In this document: positions 1 to 8,492 of the stretch, piece by piece
Position numbering within the stretch: position 1 is the first letter of the stretch
Layout of the letters: each line of letters opens with the position of its first letter
NCBI RefSeq assembly: GCF_011043735.1
Contig: NZ_JAAKGV010000018.1
Coordinates: 124,001 to 188,000 of the forward strand
DNA: 64,000 bases
DNA from: Methylobacterium sp. DB0501
GTDB taxonomy: Bacteria > Pseudomonadota > Alphaproteobacteria > Rhizobiales > Beijerinckiaceae
Direction of reading: 5' to 3'
Position numbers and translations under genes: made by a program
Notes under the pieces: generated by a model
Database searches by the model: none
The model's input: the letters and a program-made list of their open reading frames with translations, nothing else
Told to the model about the DNA's origin: nothing

Positions 1-1
1 G

Positions 2-448
2 GCGGTGCGCCGCAGCTTCATCACGCCATTCGACCGTGGCGACATCAAGGACCTGATCCAGTCGATGGACGACGCCATCGACCAGATGAACCGGACCGCC
101 AAGACCATCATGCTGTTCGAGGTGCGGGACTTCGATCCCGTCATGCGCGAAATGGGCGGAACGGTGCTGGAGGCCGCCCGCCTCACCGCCGAGGCGGTGC
201 CGCTCCTCAACGGCATCGGCAAGCATTCCACCCGCCTGTCCGAGCTGACAGAGCGGGTGACGAAGGTCGAGGGGCGCTCCGACGCCCTGCACGAGCAGGG
301 GCTGAAGGCGCTCTACCACGCGAGCGGCCGCACCGATCCGATGGCCTACATCGTCGGCAGCGAGATCCTCGGCCATCTCGAGGACGTGGTCGACCGCTTC
401 GAGGACGTCGCCAACGAGATCAGTGCCATCGTGATCGAGAACGTGTAG
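2..448 (+). CDS. DUF47 family (PhoU-like) protein, 5' end missing
   Basis: The reading frame is open from the first bases of the window and ends in TAG at 446-448. About 148 residues are visible, whereas DUF47 proteins are usually a little over 200 residues, so the N-terminal helices lie upstream. The visible part is wholly helical in character and matches the PhoU-like DUF47 family (for example ITPFDRGDIKDLIQSMDD near the left end). DUF47 proteins are typically encoded directly before PiT permeases and are thought to control low-affinity phosphate uptake. The PiT gene follows after 11 bases, and the Shine-Dalgarno sequence for it overlaps this stop codon. The GTG at 5 lies inside the conserved domain and is not the true start. 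Confidence 0.85.
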   Translation, partial: AVRRSFITPFDRGDIKDLIQSMDDAIDQMNRTAKTIMLFEVRDFDPVMREMGGTVLEAARLTAEAVPLLNGIGKHSTRLSELTERVTKVEGRSDALHEQGLKALYHASGRTDPMAYIVGSEILGHLEDVVDRFEDVANEISAIVIENV

Positions 449-459
449 GAGCCTTGATC

Positions 460-1464
460 GTGGAGGCTGCCCTCTCGCTGCCGCTGCTCGCCGGGCTGAT
501 CGCCGTCGCGCTGTTGTTCGATTTCCTCAACGGCCTGCACGACGCCGCCAACTCGATCGCCACCATCGTCTCGACGCGGGTGCTGCGGCCGCAATACGCG
601 GTGGTCTGGGCCGCATTCTTCAACTTCATCGCGTTCCTGTTCTTCGGCCTGCACGTCGCCCAGACGCTCGGCACCGGCATCGTCGCGGCGAGCCTGGTCG
701 ATGCCCGGGTGATCTTCGGCGCGCTTTCCGGCGCCATCGCCTGGAACGTGCTGACCTGGGTGCTCGGCATCCCGTCGAGCAGCTCGCACGCGCTGGTCGG
801 CGGCCTCGTCGGGGCCGGGCTCGCCAAGGCCGGCTGGCAGGCGGTGGTCTGGGGCGGGCTCGGCAAGACCGCCGCCGCCATCGTGCTCTCGCCGCTCCTC
901 GGCTTCGCGCTGGCGCTGCTCCTCGTCCTGATCGTCTCGTGGCTCTGCGTGCGCTCCACGCCCTTCGCGGTCGACCGCCGGTTCCGGATGCTGCAATTCG
1001 TCTCCGCTTCGCTCTACAGCCTCGGCCATGGCGGCAACGACGCCCAGAAGACGATGGGCATCATCGCGGTACTGCTGTTCAGCCAGGGCCATCTCGGCTC
1101 CGAGTTCCACGTGCCGCTCTGGGTGGTGCTGTCGTGCCAGGCGGCCATGGCCGCCGGCACGCTGCTCGGCGGCTGGCGGATCGTCCACACGATGGGCTCG
1201 CGCATCACCCGGCTCACGCCGATGCAGGGCTTCTGCGCCGAGACCGGCGGGGCGCTGACCCTGTTCGGGGCGACCTGGCTCGGGGTGCCGGTCTCGACCA
1301 CCCACACCATCACCGGGGCGATCGTCGGGGTCGGCGCGGCGCGGCGCACCTCGGCGGTGCGCTGGGGCGTGGCGAGCGACATCGTGGTGGCCTGGGTGCT
1401 GACCCTGCCGGCGGCGGCCCTGATCGGCGCGGGAGCCTATGCCCTCACGGGGCTGGCGACGTGA
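460..1464 (+). CDS. Inorganic phosphate transporter, PiT family
   Basis: Predicted low-affinity phosphate permease of the inner membrane (PF01384), coupling phosphate or metal-phosphate uptake to a cation gradient. It has about ten hydrophobic segments and the two inverted PiT signature repeats: one near the N-terminus (FLNGLHDAANSIATIVSTR) and one in the middle (GHGGNDAQKTMG), plus a late VSTTHTITGAI motif. Length of about 334 residues is normal for short bacterial PiT. An upstream in-frame TTG at 454 exists, but the AGGAG at 447-451 is spaced correctly for the GTG at 460, so I chose that start. It forms an operon with the DUF47 protein upstream. Confidence 0.9.
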   Translation: MEAALSLPLLAGLIAVALLFDFLNGLHDAANSIATIVSTRVLRPQYAVVWAAFFNFIAFLFFGLHVAQTLGTGIVAASLVDARVIFGALSGAIAWNVLTWVLGIPSSSSHALVGGLVGAGLAKAGWQAVVWGGLGKTAAAIVLSPLLGFALALLLVLIVSWLCVRSTPFAVDRRFRMLQFVSASLYSLGHGGNDAQKTMGIIAVLLFSQGHLGSEFHVPLWVVLSCQAAMAAGTLLGGWRIVHTMGSRITRLTPMQGFCAETGGALTLFGATWLGVPVSTTHTITGAIVGVGAARRTSAVRWGVASDIVVAWVLTLPAAALIGAGAYALTGLAT

Positions 1465-1550
1465 GGGCGACGTCGGGGCAGATTCCGGCTGGACAGCACG
1501 GTCCGCCCGTCGTCTCCTGCCGCCCGCATCACGACCGGGAGGATACCGTC

Positions 1551-2966
1551 ATGCGCAGGGCCCTGATGTCTGGCGCCGCCTGTCTCTGCCTCGTCCTGTC
1601 CCTGCCGGCGGCGGCGCAGACCGCGACGAACCTCGTCGCCCTGAAGGGGCTCGCCCCGGTCAGCGCCCTGCAAAGGACCCCGGAAGGGCGCGCCGCCCTC
1701 GAGGTCAACCTGCGGGTGACCGGCGACATCCAGTTCGGCACCGCCAAGCCGCCGCATCTCTTGCCTCTCGACCAGCAGCGCCAGCTCGCCCTGCGCGACT
1801 GCTTCATCACCGACGGCAACGCCACCGAGCTCGCCGACGGCCTCGGCAGCCGGCTGGCCGAGATCTACCAGTCCAAGGCGCGCTATACGGACTACAAGAC
1901 CTTCAGCAACGTGACGCAGTCGGTCGCCGACCTGCTCGGCTACACCAACAACATCACGAAATCCGATTCGAACTCCGGAAAATACTTCTTCGCCAATGGC
2001 ACCACGGACGGCAAGGCGCCGGTCTCGGAGGCGGCCGCCGCGATCTTCACCGCGCGGGACGGCGTCCCGGACGTGTTCGGCCGGGCCTACGACCGCAGGG
2101 CCGGAGCCAAGGGAGCGGACGCCTTCGGCAATTCGCGGCCGTTCCAGACCTTGGCCCAGCTCTACGCCTATCGCGGCAACGACTATTTCGGCCAGGGCTC
2201 GCACAGCCTCGACTGGCTGCACGGGCCGAGCCAGAACCTGACCGACAGCCCGTCCTATCCGAGCGGCCACACCACCTACGGCTATACCGAATCCCTCGTC
2301 CTCGCCCTGCTGGTGCCCGAGCGCTACCAGCAGATGATCGCGCGGGCGGCCGAGTACGGCAACAACCGCATCGTCGTCGGCGCGCATTACGCCATGGACG
2401 TGCTCGGCGGTCGCGCGGTGGCGCTCCACGCCGTCGCCCACCTGCTCGCCAACGACCCGGCCTATGTCGGCCAGATCCGCAGGAACCCGGCGGTGATCGA
2501 GGAGATGAGCCGCGCGACCAACGACGCGGTGGCGATCACCGATTACCGCGCCGCCCTGGAGGCGGCCCGCTCCGACCTCGCCCTCGTGCTGAAGGATGCC
2601 TGCGGCGAGGCGCTGGGGAGTTGCGCCGCCAAGGATACCGGCCGGTTCCGGGATCCGGCGGCCAACGAGGCCCTGTACAACGCCACCCAGACCTACGGCC
2701 TGCCGGTGGTCCATGCCGCGACCGCCGACAGCGTCGAGGATGTGGGCAAGCTCGCGCCGGAAGCCGGCTACCTCCTGACCGCCGCCTTCCCGTCCCTGAC
2801 CCTCGCGGAGGCGAACGCCATCCTGACCGAGACGCAAGGACCCGGCGGCGGCTTTCTCGACGACGGCTCCGCCTTCGGGGTCTATTCGCGCCTGAACCTC
2901 TACGCCGCCGCCGGCAAGGCGGCGGCCCTCGCGGCGACGCGGCGGGGGCCGGCGCCGACGCGCTGA
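1551..2966 (+). CDS. Secreted PAP2-superfamily acid phosphatase
   Basis: 471-residue predicted periplasmic phosphatase. An N-terminal signal peptide (MRRALMSGAACLCLVLSL, cleavage after AAAQ) is clear. The PAP2/class A acid phosphatase core is present: PSYPSGHTTYGY (the PSGH motif) and R-x5-H-x3-D in NNRIVVGAHYAMD, which supplies the phosphohistidine-forming His and the Asp. The first K..RP motif is less exact (K then NSRPF eight residues later). A C-terminal extension of about 150 residues goes beyond the catalytic core. A GGGAGGA sequence seven bases before ATG 1551 fixes the start. Lying 86 bases after the PiT gene, it could supply phosphate from extracellular esters to that permease. Confidence 0.85.
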   Translation: MRRALMSGAACLCLVLSLPAAAQTATNLVALKGLAPVSALQRTPEGRAALEVNLRVTGDIQFGTAKPPHLLPLDQQRQLALRDCFITDGNATELADGLGSRLAEIYQSKARYTDYKTFSNVTQSVADLLGYTNNITKSDSNSGKYFFANGTTDGKAPVSEAAAAIFTARDGVPDVFGRAYDRRAGAKGADAFGNSRPFQTLAQLYAYRGNDYFGQGSHSLDWLHGPSQNLTDSPSYPSGHTTYGYTESLVLALLVPERYQQMIARAAEYGNNRIVVGAHYAMDVLGGRAVALHAVAHLLANDPAYVGQIRRNPAVIEEMSRATNDAVAITDYRAALEAARSDLALVLKDACGEALGSCAAKDTGRFRDPAANEALYNATQTYGLPVVHAATADSVEDVGKLAPEAGYLLTAAFPSLTLAEANAILTETQGPGGGFLDDGSAFGVYSRLNLYAAAGKAAALAATRRGPAPTR

Positions 2967-3769
2967 CGCTGCCCCCGGGCCGTGGCGCGGTCTGTCGGCA
3001 TCCTGGCGTCGAACCGTCCGGGACGAGGAAAGGGTACGAGGCTTTTCCTCCTTCCCGGCAGATCCCGGGCTCGGCAAGCGCCAGGCGAGGTCGGACAAGC
3101 CCGACTTCGCGCGGGGAACGGCCCGCTCGTCTCTTTTCACGAACAGCCCTGCGCCCGCGGGGAGAGGTTCCGCGCCGTTCCTTGGAAACTCTCCCGGACG
3201 GCTTCGCGCCGGGCGCGGCAGGGGGCCGTGCCCGCCCGGAGAGACGATATCCCCCGGATCTTGGCGGAGATGGTGAAATCGTCCCGTGTTCTCGCTTATT
3301 TTAAATAATAAAAACTATAGACGCTCCTGCTTGGAGGGCATTATCGTAATAATGCTCATCACGTCGCCCCGGCCGATTTCCGCCCGGTGAGGGAATTGCT
3401 TCGATGAACCTGTGGCCCTCGCGCCGGCCGGGATCCGGGCCGGATCGCTCCGTGTCCTCAGCGCCGCGCCGCAGCATCGGCGCTCTATCTTCACGGACAA
3501 AGGTCCGGTCCGAGAGCGGGGCCACCGCCGACCACGACCGACATGCCGCCCGGAGCCTGCACGCCTCTCAGAGACGGGTGGCCGTCAAGCAGTCCGACCG
3601 CGACGGGTTGATCGGCTGACGGCGAGAGGATGGACTCAAAACGCAGTTGCACACTGCCCGCTGTCTCTCTTGGTCATCCTGGGGATCGTCTTCGGAGAAT
3701 CCCGGGACGACCGGGGAGGATGCGGCTCCGGTCGCTCCCATCACGCCGACACTCGACAGAAGGACCCCC
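2967..3769. other. Long intergenic region with hairpins
   Basis: I find no convincing gene in these 803 bases; open frames here have no Shine-Dalgarno sequence and compositionally look like noise. An imperfect stem-loop lies at 3161-3196 (GGAGAG arms). An AT-rich patch at about 3296-3325 interrupts the GC-rich sequence and could be a promoter. A palindrome of the dispersed family described at 3673-3711 lies just before the next gene. Confidence 0.5.
3673..3711. repeat. Palindromic intergenic element (REP-like)
   Basis: Imperfect inverted repeat: GTCATCCTGGGGAT on the left pairs with AATCCCGGGACGAC on the right, around a short GC-rich loop. Its GTCAT(C)CnGGG ends resemble the ends of the palindromes near 26.2 and 47.6 kb, so it is probably one member of a dispersed family. 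It could also act as a transcription barrier before the SsuA-like gene. Confidence 0.45.
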
Positions 3770-4717
3770 ATGACGCTCACCCGACGCACCTTCGCCGCCG
3801 GCACCGCCGCCGCCCTGGCGGCCTTCGCGACGGCGGGCCCGGCCCGGGCCGACCGCGTGCTGCGGGTCGGCTACCAGAAATACGGCACGATGCTGCTGCT
3901 GAAGGCCCGCGGCAGCCTCGATGCGGCGCTCAAACCCCTCGGGTTCCGGGTCGAGTGGCGGGAATTCCCGGGCGGGCCGCAACTCCTCGAGGCGCTCAAC
4001 GCCAAGGCCGTCGATCTCGGCATCGTCGGCGAGACGCCGCCGATCTTCGCGCAAGCGGCCGGCGTGCCGCTGGTCTACCTCGCCCATGAGCCGCCCGCCC
4101 CGAAGAGCGAGGCGATCGTCGTCCGGATGGACAGCCCGATCCGCACGGTCGCCGACCTGAAGGGGAAGACGGTCGCGCTCAACAAGGGCTCGAACGTCCA
4201 TTACCTGCTGGTGCGGGCGCTGGAGGCGGCCGGCCTCGCTTATGCCGACATCCAGCCGGTCTTCCTCGCCCCGGCCGACGGGCGGGCGGCGTTCGACGGC
4301 GGGTCGGTCGAGGCCTGGGTGATCTGGGACCCGTTCCTGGCCGCCGTCGAGATCGCGAGCGGCGCCCGGGTGCTGCAGGACGCCACCGGGCTCGCGGCGA
4401 ACCACCAGTTCTACGTCGGCGAGCGCTCCTTCGTGGAATCGCAGCCGCAGGCCGTCGACGCGGTGCTGGCGGCAATCGCCGAGGTCGACCGCGAGACCAA
4501 CGGGGTGACCGAGGCGGCGGCGCGCGAACTGAGCCCCGCCATCGGCATGCCCGTGCCGATCCTCTCCCGCGCGCTCGCCCGCCAGAGCTGGGGCGTCGCC
4601 CCCCTCGGGCCGGAGGTGGTCGCCGGGCAGCAGCGCATCGCCGACACCTTCCTGCGCCTCGGGCTGGTGCCGCGGCCGATCCGGGTGGCGGACACCGTGC
4701 GGCAGGCGCGGGCCTGA
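3770..4717 (+). CDS. SsuA/TauA-like ABC transporter substrate-binding protein
   Basis: 315-residue periplasmic binding protein of the aliphatic sulfonate/nitrate/taurine family. The N-terminus is a probable Tat signal (LTRRTFAAG, cleavage near ARA). The mature part has the type II binding-protein layout: YQKYGTMLLLKARG for the first strand and helix, LEALNAKAVDLGIVGETPPIFA, DLKGKTVALNKGSNVHYLL, and VEAWVIWDPF. These resemble SsuA more than NrtA. The start is set by AGAAGGA seven bases before ATG 3770. No permease or ATPase gene is adjacent, which is unusual because ssuA normally sits with ssuBC. It is therefore either an orphan that uses a transporter encoded elsewhere or a relic of a larger cluster. 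Confidence 0.85.
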   Translation: MTLTRRTFAAGTAAALAAFATAGPARADRVLRVGYQKYGTMLLLKARGSLDAALKPLGFRVEWREFPGGPQLLEALNAKAVDLGIVGETPPIFAQAAGVPLVYLAHEPPAPKSEAIVVRMDSPIRTVADLKGKTVALNKGSNVHYLLVRALEAAGLAYADIQPVFLAPADGRAAFDGGSVEAWVIWDPFLAAVEIASGARVLQDATGLAANHQFYVGERSFVESQPQAVDAVLAAIAEVDRETNGVTEAAARELSPAIGMPVPILSRALARQSWGVAPLGPEVVAGQQRIADTFLRLGLVPRPIRVADTVRQARA

Positions 4718-4802
4718 AGCCTGACAGCGCGGTGCTCGGGCGCTATATCGGTCGGCATCGTCGATCGCGGGCTACGGTACCCGCCAGCCTGCGGAGTCCG
4801 CC

Positions 4803-5894
4803 ATGTCCCGCGACCCGGTCCCCAGCCTCCTCGACCCGATCCGGCTCGGCGCGCTCGCGGCGCGCAACCGGGTGCTGATGGCGCCGCTCACCCGCGCCCG
4901 CGCCACCCGCGACCACGTGCCGACCGACGTGATGGTGGAGTACTACGCCCAGCGCGCCTCCGCCGGGCTGATCATCTCGGAGGCGACCGGGATCAGCGCG
5001 CAGGGGCTCGGCTGGCCCTACGCGCCGGGGATCTGGAGCGAGGCGCAGGTCGAGGCCTGGAAGCCGGTCACCGCGGCGGTGCACGCGGCGGGCGGCCTGA
5101 TCGTCTCGCAGCTCTGGCACATGGGGCGGGTGGTCCATCCGAGCCTGCCCGGGCGCGGGCAGCCGGTCTCGTCCTCGGCCACCACCATGCCGGGCCTGGC
5201 GCGCACCTACGAGGGCAAGGCGCCCCATGTCGAGGCCCGCGCCATGACGGAGGACGACATCGCCGCCGTTCTCGACGATTACCGCCGGGCGGCCCGGAAC
5301 GCGATCGAGGCCGGGTTCGACGGGGTGCAGATCCACGCCGCGAACGGCTACCTCATCGACCAGTTCCTGCGCGACAACGCGAATTTCCGCACCGATCGCT
5401 GGGGCGGGTCGATCGAGAACCGCATCCGCCTCCTGCGCGAGGTGACCGCGGCGGTGGCCGGGACCGTCGGGCCCGACCGCACCGGGGTGCGCCTGTCGCC
5501 GAACGAGGAGCGCCAGGGCGTCAACGACAGCAACCCCGAGCCCCTGTTCGAGGCGGCCTCCACGGCCCTCTCCGAGATCGGCATCGCCTTCCTGGAGGTG
5601 CGCGAGCCGGGCTACGACGGCACGAACGGCAAGGCCGAGCGCCCGCCGGTGGCGCCGCGCATGCGGGCGGCGTTCCGGGGCGCCTTCGTGCTCAACTCCG
5701 ATTACGACGGAGCGAAGGGGCAGGCCGCGCTCGAGGCCGGCGCAGCCGACGCCATCGCGTTCGGGCGTCCGTTCATCGCCAATCCGGACCTGCCGCGGCG
5801 GATCGCGCACGGGATTCCGCTTTCCGCCGACGACACCGAGACCTGGTATGTCGGCGGGGCGAAGGGCTACGTCGACTACCCGCCGGCCGCGTGA
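4803..5894 (+). CDS. Old Yellow Enzyme-type alkene reductase (NemA-like)
   Basis: 363-residue FMN-dependent NAD(P)H reductase with a TIM-barrel fold. OYE hallmarks are present: MAPLTRARA near the N-terminus, QLWHMGRVVHP around residue 105, the substrate-binding pair H178/N181 followed by Y183 in QIHAANGYLIDQF, and the RWGGSIENR segment at about 200-208. These enzymes reduce activated C=C bonds and nitro or nitrate ester compounds, often in the cytosolic response to electrophiles. The gene stands alone and ends 15 bases from the stop of the convergent rdrB gene, so the defence locus abuts it directly. Confidence 0.93.
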   Translation: MSRDPVPSLLDPIRLGALAARNRVLMAPLTRARATRDHVPTDVMVEYYAQRASAGLIISEATGISAQGLGWPYAPGIWSEAQVEAWKPVTAAVHAAGGLIVSQLWHMGRVVHPSLPGRGQPVSSSATTMPGLARTYEGKAPHVEARAMTEDDIAAVLDDYRRAARNAIEAGFDGVQIHAANGYLIDQFLRDNANFRTDRWGGSIENRIRLLREVTAAVAGTVGPDRTGVRLSPNEERQGVNDSNPEPLFEAASTALSEIGIAFLEVREPGYDGTNGKAERPPVAPRMRAAFRGAFVLNSDYDGAKGQAALEAGAADAIAFGRPFIANPDLPRRIAHGIPLSADDTETWYVGGAKGYVDYPPAA

Positions 5895-5909
5895 CGGGCC
5901 GGAGACCGG

Positions 5910-8486
5910 TCATGGCCGGTCGAGGGATCGGTCGTCCGGCCGGAACCGGTAGGTGCGGGCGCTGTCGCCGATCGTCTCGACGAGGCGCGCCGCCTCCGGC
6001 GCCGCCTGGCCGAAGCTGTCCCGCAGGGCGGCGGCGACCGCCGCGTACTCGTTGCGCAGGCTCGTGGCGAAGATCCCCGGATCGTCGCTGCCGATCACGA
6101 CCGTCGGACGGTTGGCGAGCGCCGGCCCCGCGACGCCGAGCCAGCGGAAGAGGTGATGCTCCGCGATCGTGTCGTAGAAGCTGATGCGGACGTTGCTGGT
6201 GGGCAACGCCTCGAGCGCCACCCCGCGGCGGTTGACGTCCCCGAGCACGCTGTCCTGCAGGAAGGCCAGCGCCTCGACCGGGAGGAGCGTCGCCGCGACC
6301 TCCACCCGCCCCTGCCAGACCTCGCGCCCGAGGCTCTGGCGCCGGGCATAGACCGCGTAGGCCGAGCCGGCCGTCTCCACCGTCTTGGCGATCAGCGCCA
6401 GCTCGGCCGCCCGCGGGCGGTCGATGACGGTGTCCGCCAGCCGGCTGGCGTGCCGCGCGACGTTCGCGGCGGTGAGGGGCTCGCCCCGGCGGGCGACCGC
6501 CCGCTCGACGATCCGCATCTCCAGGGCGTCGAGGCACCGGAGTTCCCAGGCGCGGTGCAGCAGCGCCGGGCCATGCACCTCGCCGTAGAGGGCCTCGGAC
6601 AAGGTCGCGATCCGGTCCGCAAGCATCAGGACCTCGCCCTCGTAGCCGCCGTGCTCGGCAAGCCTGCGATAGGCGAAGACCGCGTCGTCGAGGGCGTCGA
6701 TCCGCGGCAGGTAGGCCCGCCGCGCCGTCCGGGCGATCCAGAGTTCCGGCGCGATCCCGAGGGCGGTGGCGTGGCCGATCCGGTCGCCGGAGCGCAGGTC
6801 GAGGAAGGTGAGCGCCTCCGCCACGGCGCGGATGCCCGAGACGAGGTGCCGGAAATCCTCGCCGGCATGGAAGGTCGCCCGGGGGATGCCGGCCGCGCGG
6901 GCGAGGCGGAAGGCCGGCGCGAACGGCTCGGGCGGGGCGTGGAACTCGTTCGCGGCCGCATCGATCCCGCGCACCAGGGCGCGGGCGATCCGGTTGCCTT
7001 CCAGCAGGATCTTCAGCCCCCGCGCCTGCGCCTGCAGCGCGAGCCGCAGGTCGCTGTCGCGGCAGCCCCGGGCCCGGTCGGACGCCGGCCTGGGCGGCTT
7101 CTTGATGAAATGCGCCACGAGGGAGAATTCCGCCCCGGGCCGGCCGGCGCGCGGGGGCGCCTCCTGACAGGATCGCCCGGCTCGCGGGCCCGGATCGTGG
7201 CAGGGACGGCCGAGCAGGCAGGGCGGCGGCTCCCCGGCGAGGTTGCGCGTCCCGTGGCGGCAGCCCCGGAAGGCGAGGTAGTCGTCGACGATGGTGGTGA
7301 TGAGGGCGCGGGTCCCGGCCACGTCGTCCTTGGGGGCGAAGCGCCCTTCGAGATGCGCCAGGGTGTCGAAGGGCGCGCGGCCGTTGAGCTGGCGGAAGCG
7401 CATCTCGTAGCGCTCCTCGATCCCCCACCGGGTGCCCACGAAGGTGTATTTCTGGAACTGGTCGAAGCCCCGCTCGTCGGCCTGCTGGACCACGATCCGG
7501 CCGATCTGGTTGAGCACGATCAGGCTGTGGTAGAGGCCCGTGCCGATGACGCAATCGGGCGCCCGCGCGAGGGCTTGCAGGGCGGCGTAGAGGAAGGCCG
7601 CCTCCTCGACGATGAGGGCGGCGGGCGGGCCGCCGGCATGGACGACGCGGCCCGGCGGGACGTGCAGCGGGCCGCCCATCGGGGCGCGCCAGGCGCGGTC
7701 GCTGCGGTCGTCCGCCATGGCGCGCAGCAGGCCCTGCATCCCCCAGGCGACGGGCGGGCCCGGCCGGGGCGCGCCGAGCCGGCAGGCGATCTCGGCGGCG
7801 ACCTGCCGGCGCACGCGGCGGACGGCGCGCAGGCGCCGGTACAGCCCGAGCGGCGTGAGGCCGGGCTCCATCTGCTCGTAGAGCTCGGCGGCGGGCTCCC
7901 GGTTGGCGTTCCAGGCCTCGGCGAGTGCCTTGTGGAACAGGTCGGGATCGCGGCAGATGGAGGGCCAGAGCACGTCGAGCTCGGTCGAGCCGTTCAGGTG
8001 CATGTGCAGCTCGAACAGCCCCTTGCGCGCGACGAGGTCGCCCAGTCCCGGGTCGCACGGCCCGATCAGCGCCGTGTCGCCGATCTCCCGCTCGAGGAAG
8101 GGGCGGGGATTCTCCGTCGGGCGCGGGCCGGTCCCCTCGTCCACCAGGAAGGCCACGATCACCGCGAGCGGCGAGATGTAGGGCAGGAGCTCGTGCCACT
8201 CGACGAAGCCGTCGACCCGCACCGCGACGCGCCCGTCCCGCCGCTCCAGGAAGCGCTGGGCCAGCCGCGTCAGGACCAGGAGCGGAATCTCGCTCACGTC
8301 CTTCGCGGAACCCAGCCGCTCATCGAGATAGCCCTTGTAGAAGTGGTCGGGCCGGTCGAGGTCGGTCCGCCGCTCGGCGATGAAGATCCGCCGCCGCGTC
8401 TCCGCGATCGAGGGCAGCTCGCCGCGCCCGAACAGGGCGAGGGCGTGGTGGTCCGCGAAGGCGCGGCGGTCGATGAGGGCGGCCAT
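5910..8486 (-). CDS. rdrB: RADAR defence deaminase RdrB (adenosine-deaminase fold)
   Basis: 858 residues. All adenosine deaminase landmarks are visible in order: the zinc pair H161-M-H163 in FELHMHLNGS, H540 with catalytic E543 in TFHAGED, H572 in RIGHATAL, LPTSN at 761-765, and the zinc/catalytic aspartates D801-D802 in GSDDPGIF. The protein is more than twice the length of housekeeping adenosine deaminase, with a long N-terminal part and large insertions, as in RdrB. A Pro/Cys-rich stretch at about 415-450 looks disordered. Known RADAR systems (RdrA plus RdrB) deaminate adenosine in RNA or ATP during phage infection; RdrB forms a large shell with RdrA. The start lies 6 bases after the rdrA stop, with no clear Shine-Dalgarno sequence, suggesting translational coupling. 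Assignment rests on motifs, size and neighbour. Confidence 0.85.
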   Translation of the reverse strand: MAALIDRRAFADHHALALFGRGELPSIAETRRRIFIAERRTDLDRPDHFYKGYLDERLGSAKDVSEIPLLVLTRLAQRFLERRDGRVAVRVDGFVEWHELLPYISPLAVIVAFLVDEGTGPRPTENPRPFLEREIGDTALIGPCDPGLGDLVARKGLFELHMHLNGSTELDVLWPSICRDPDLFHKALAEAWNANREPAAELYEQMEPGLTPLGLYRRLRAVRRVRRQVAAEIACRLGAPRPGPPVAWGMQGLLRAMADDRSDRAWRAPMGGPLHVPPGRVVHAGGPPAALIVEEAAFLYAALQALARAPDCVIGTGLYHSLIVLNQIGRIVVQQADERGFDQFQKYTFVGTRWGIEERYEMRFRQLNGRAPFDTLAHLEGRFAPKDDVAGTRALITTIVDDYLAFRGCRHGTRNLAGEPPPCLLGRPCHDPGPRAGRSCQEAPPRAGRPGAEFSLVAHFIKKPPRPASDRARGCRDSDLRLALQAQARGLKILLEGNRIARALVRGIDAAANEFHAPPEPFAPAFRLARAAGIPRATFHAGEDFRHLVSGIRAVAEALTFLDLRSGDRIGHATALGIAPELWIARTARRAYLPRIDALDDAVFAYRRLAEHGGYEGEVLMLADRIATLSEALYGEVHGPALLHRAWELRCLDALEMRIVERAVARRGEPLTAANVARHASRLADTVIDRPRAAELALIAKTVETAGSAYAVYARRQSLGREVWQGRVEVAATLLPVEALAFLQDSVLGDVNRRGVALEALPTSNVRISFYDTIAEHHLFRWLGVAGPALANRPTVVIGSDDPGIFATSLRNEYAAVAAALRDSFGQAAPEAARLVETIGDSARTYRFRPDDRSLDRP

Positions 8487-8492
8487 CGGCGG

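Noticed and set aside
346-1305. Long minus-strand frame opposite the PiT gene
   Set aside because: Composition (Arg/Gly/His-rich) is that of a shadow frame in high-GC DNA; the plus-strand frame has clear PiT motifs.
5910-8486. Housekeeping adenosine or AMP deaminase
   Set aside because: Much too long, lacks salvage context and is coupled to a large ATPase; RADAR RdrB fits better.
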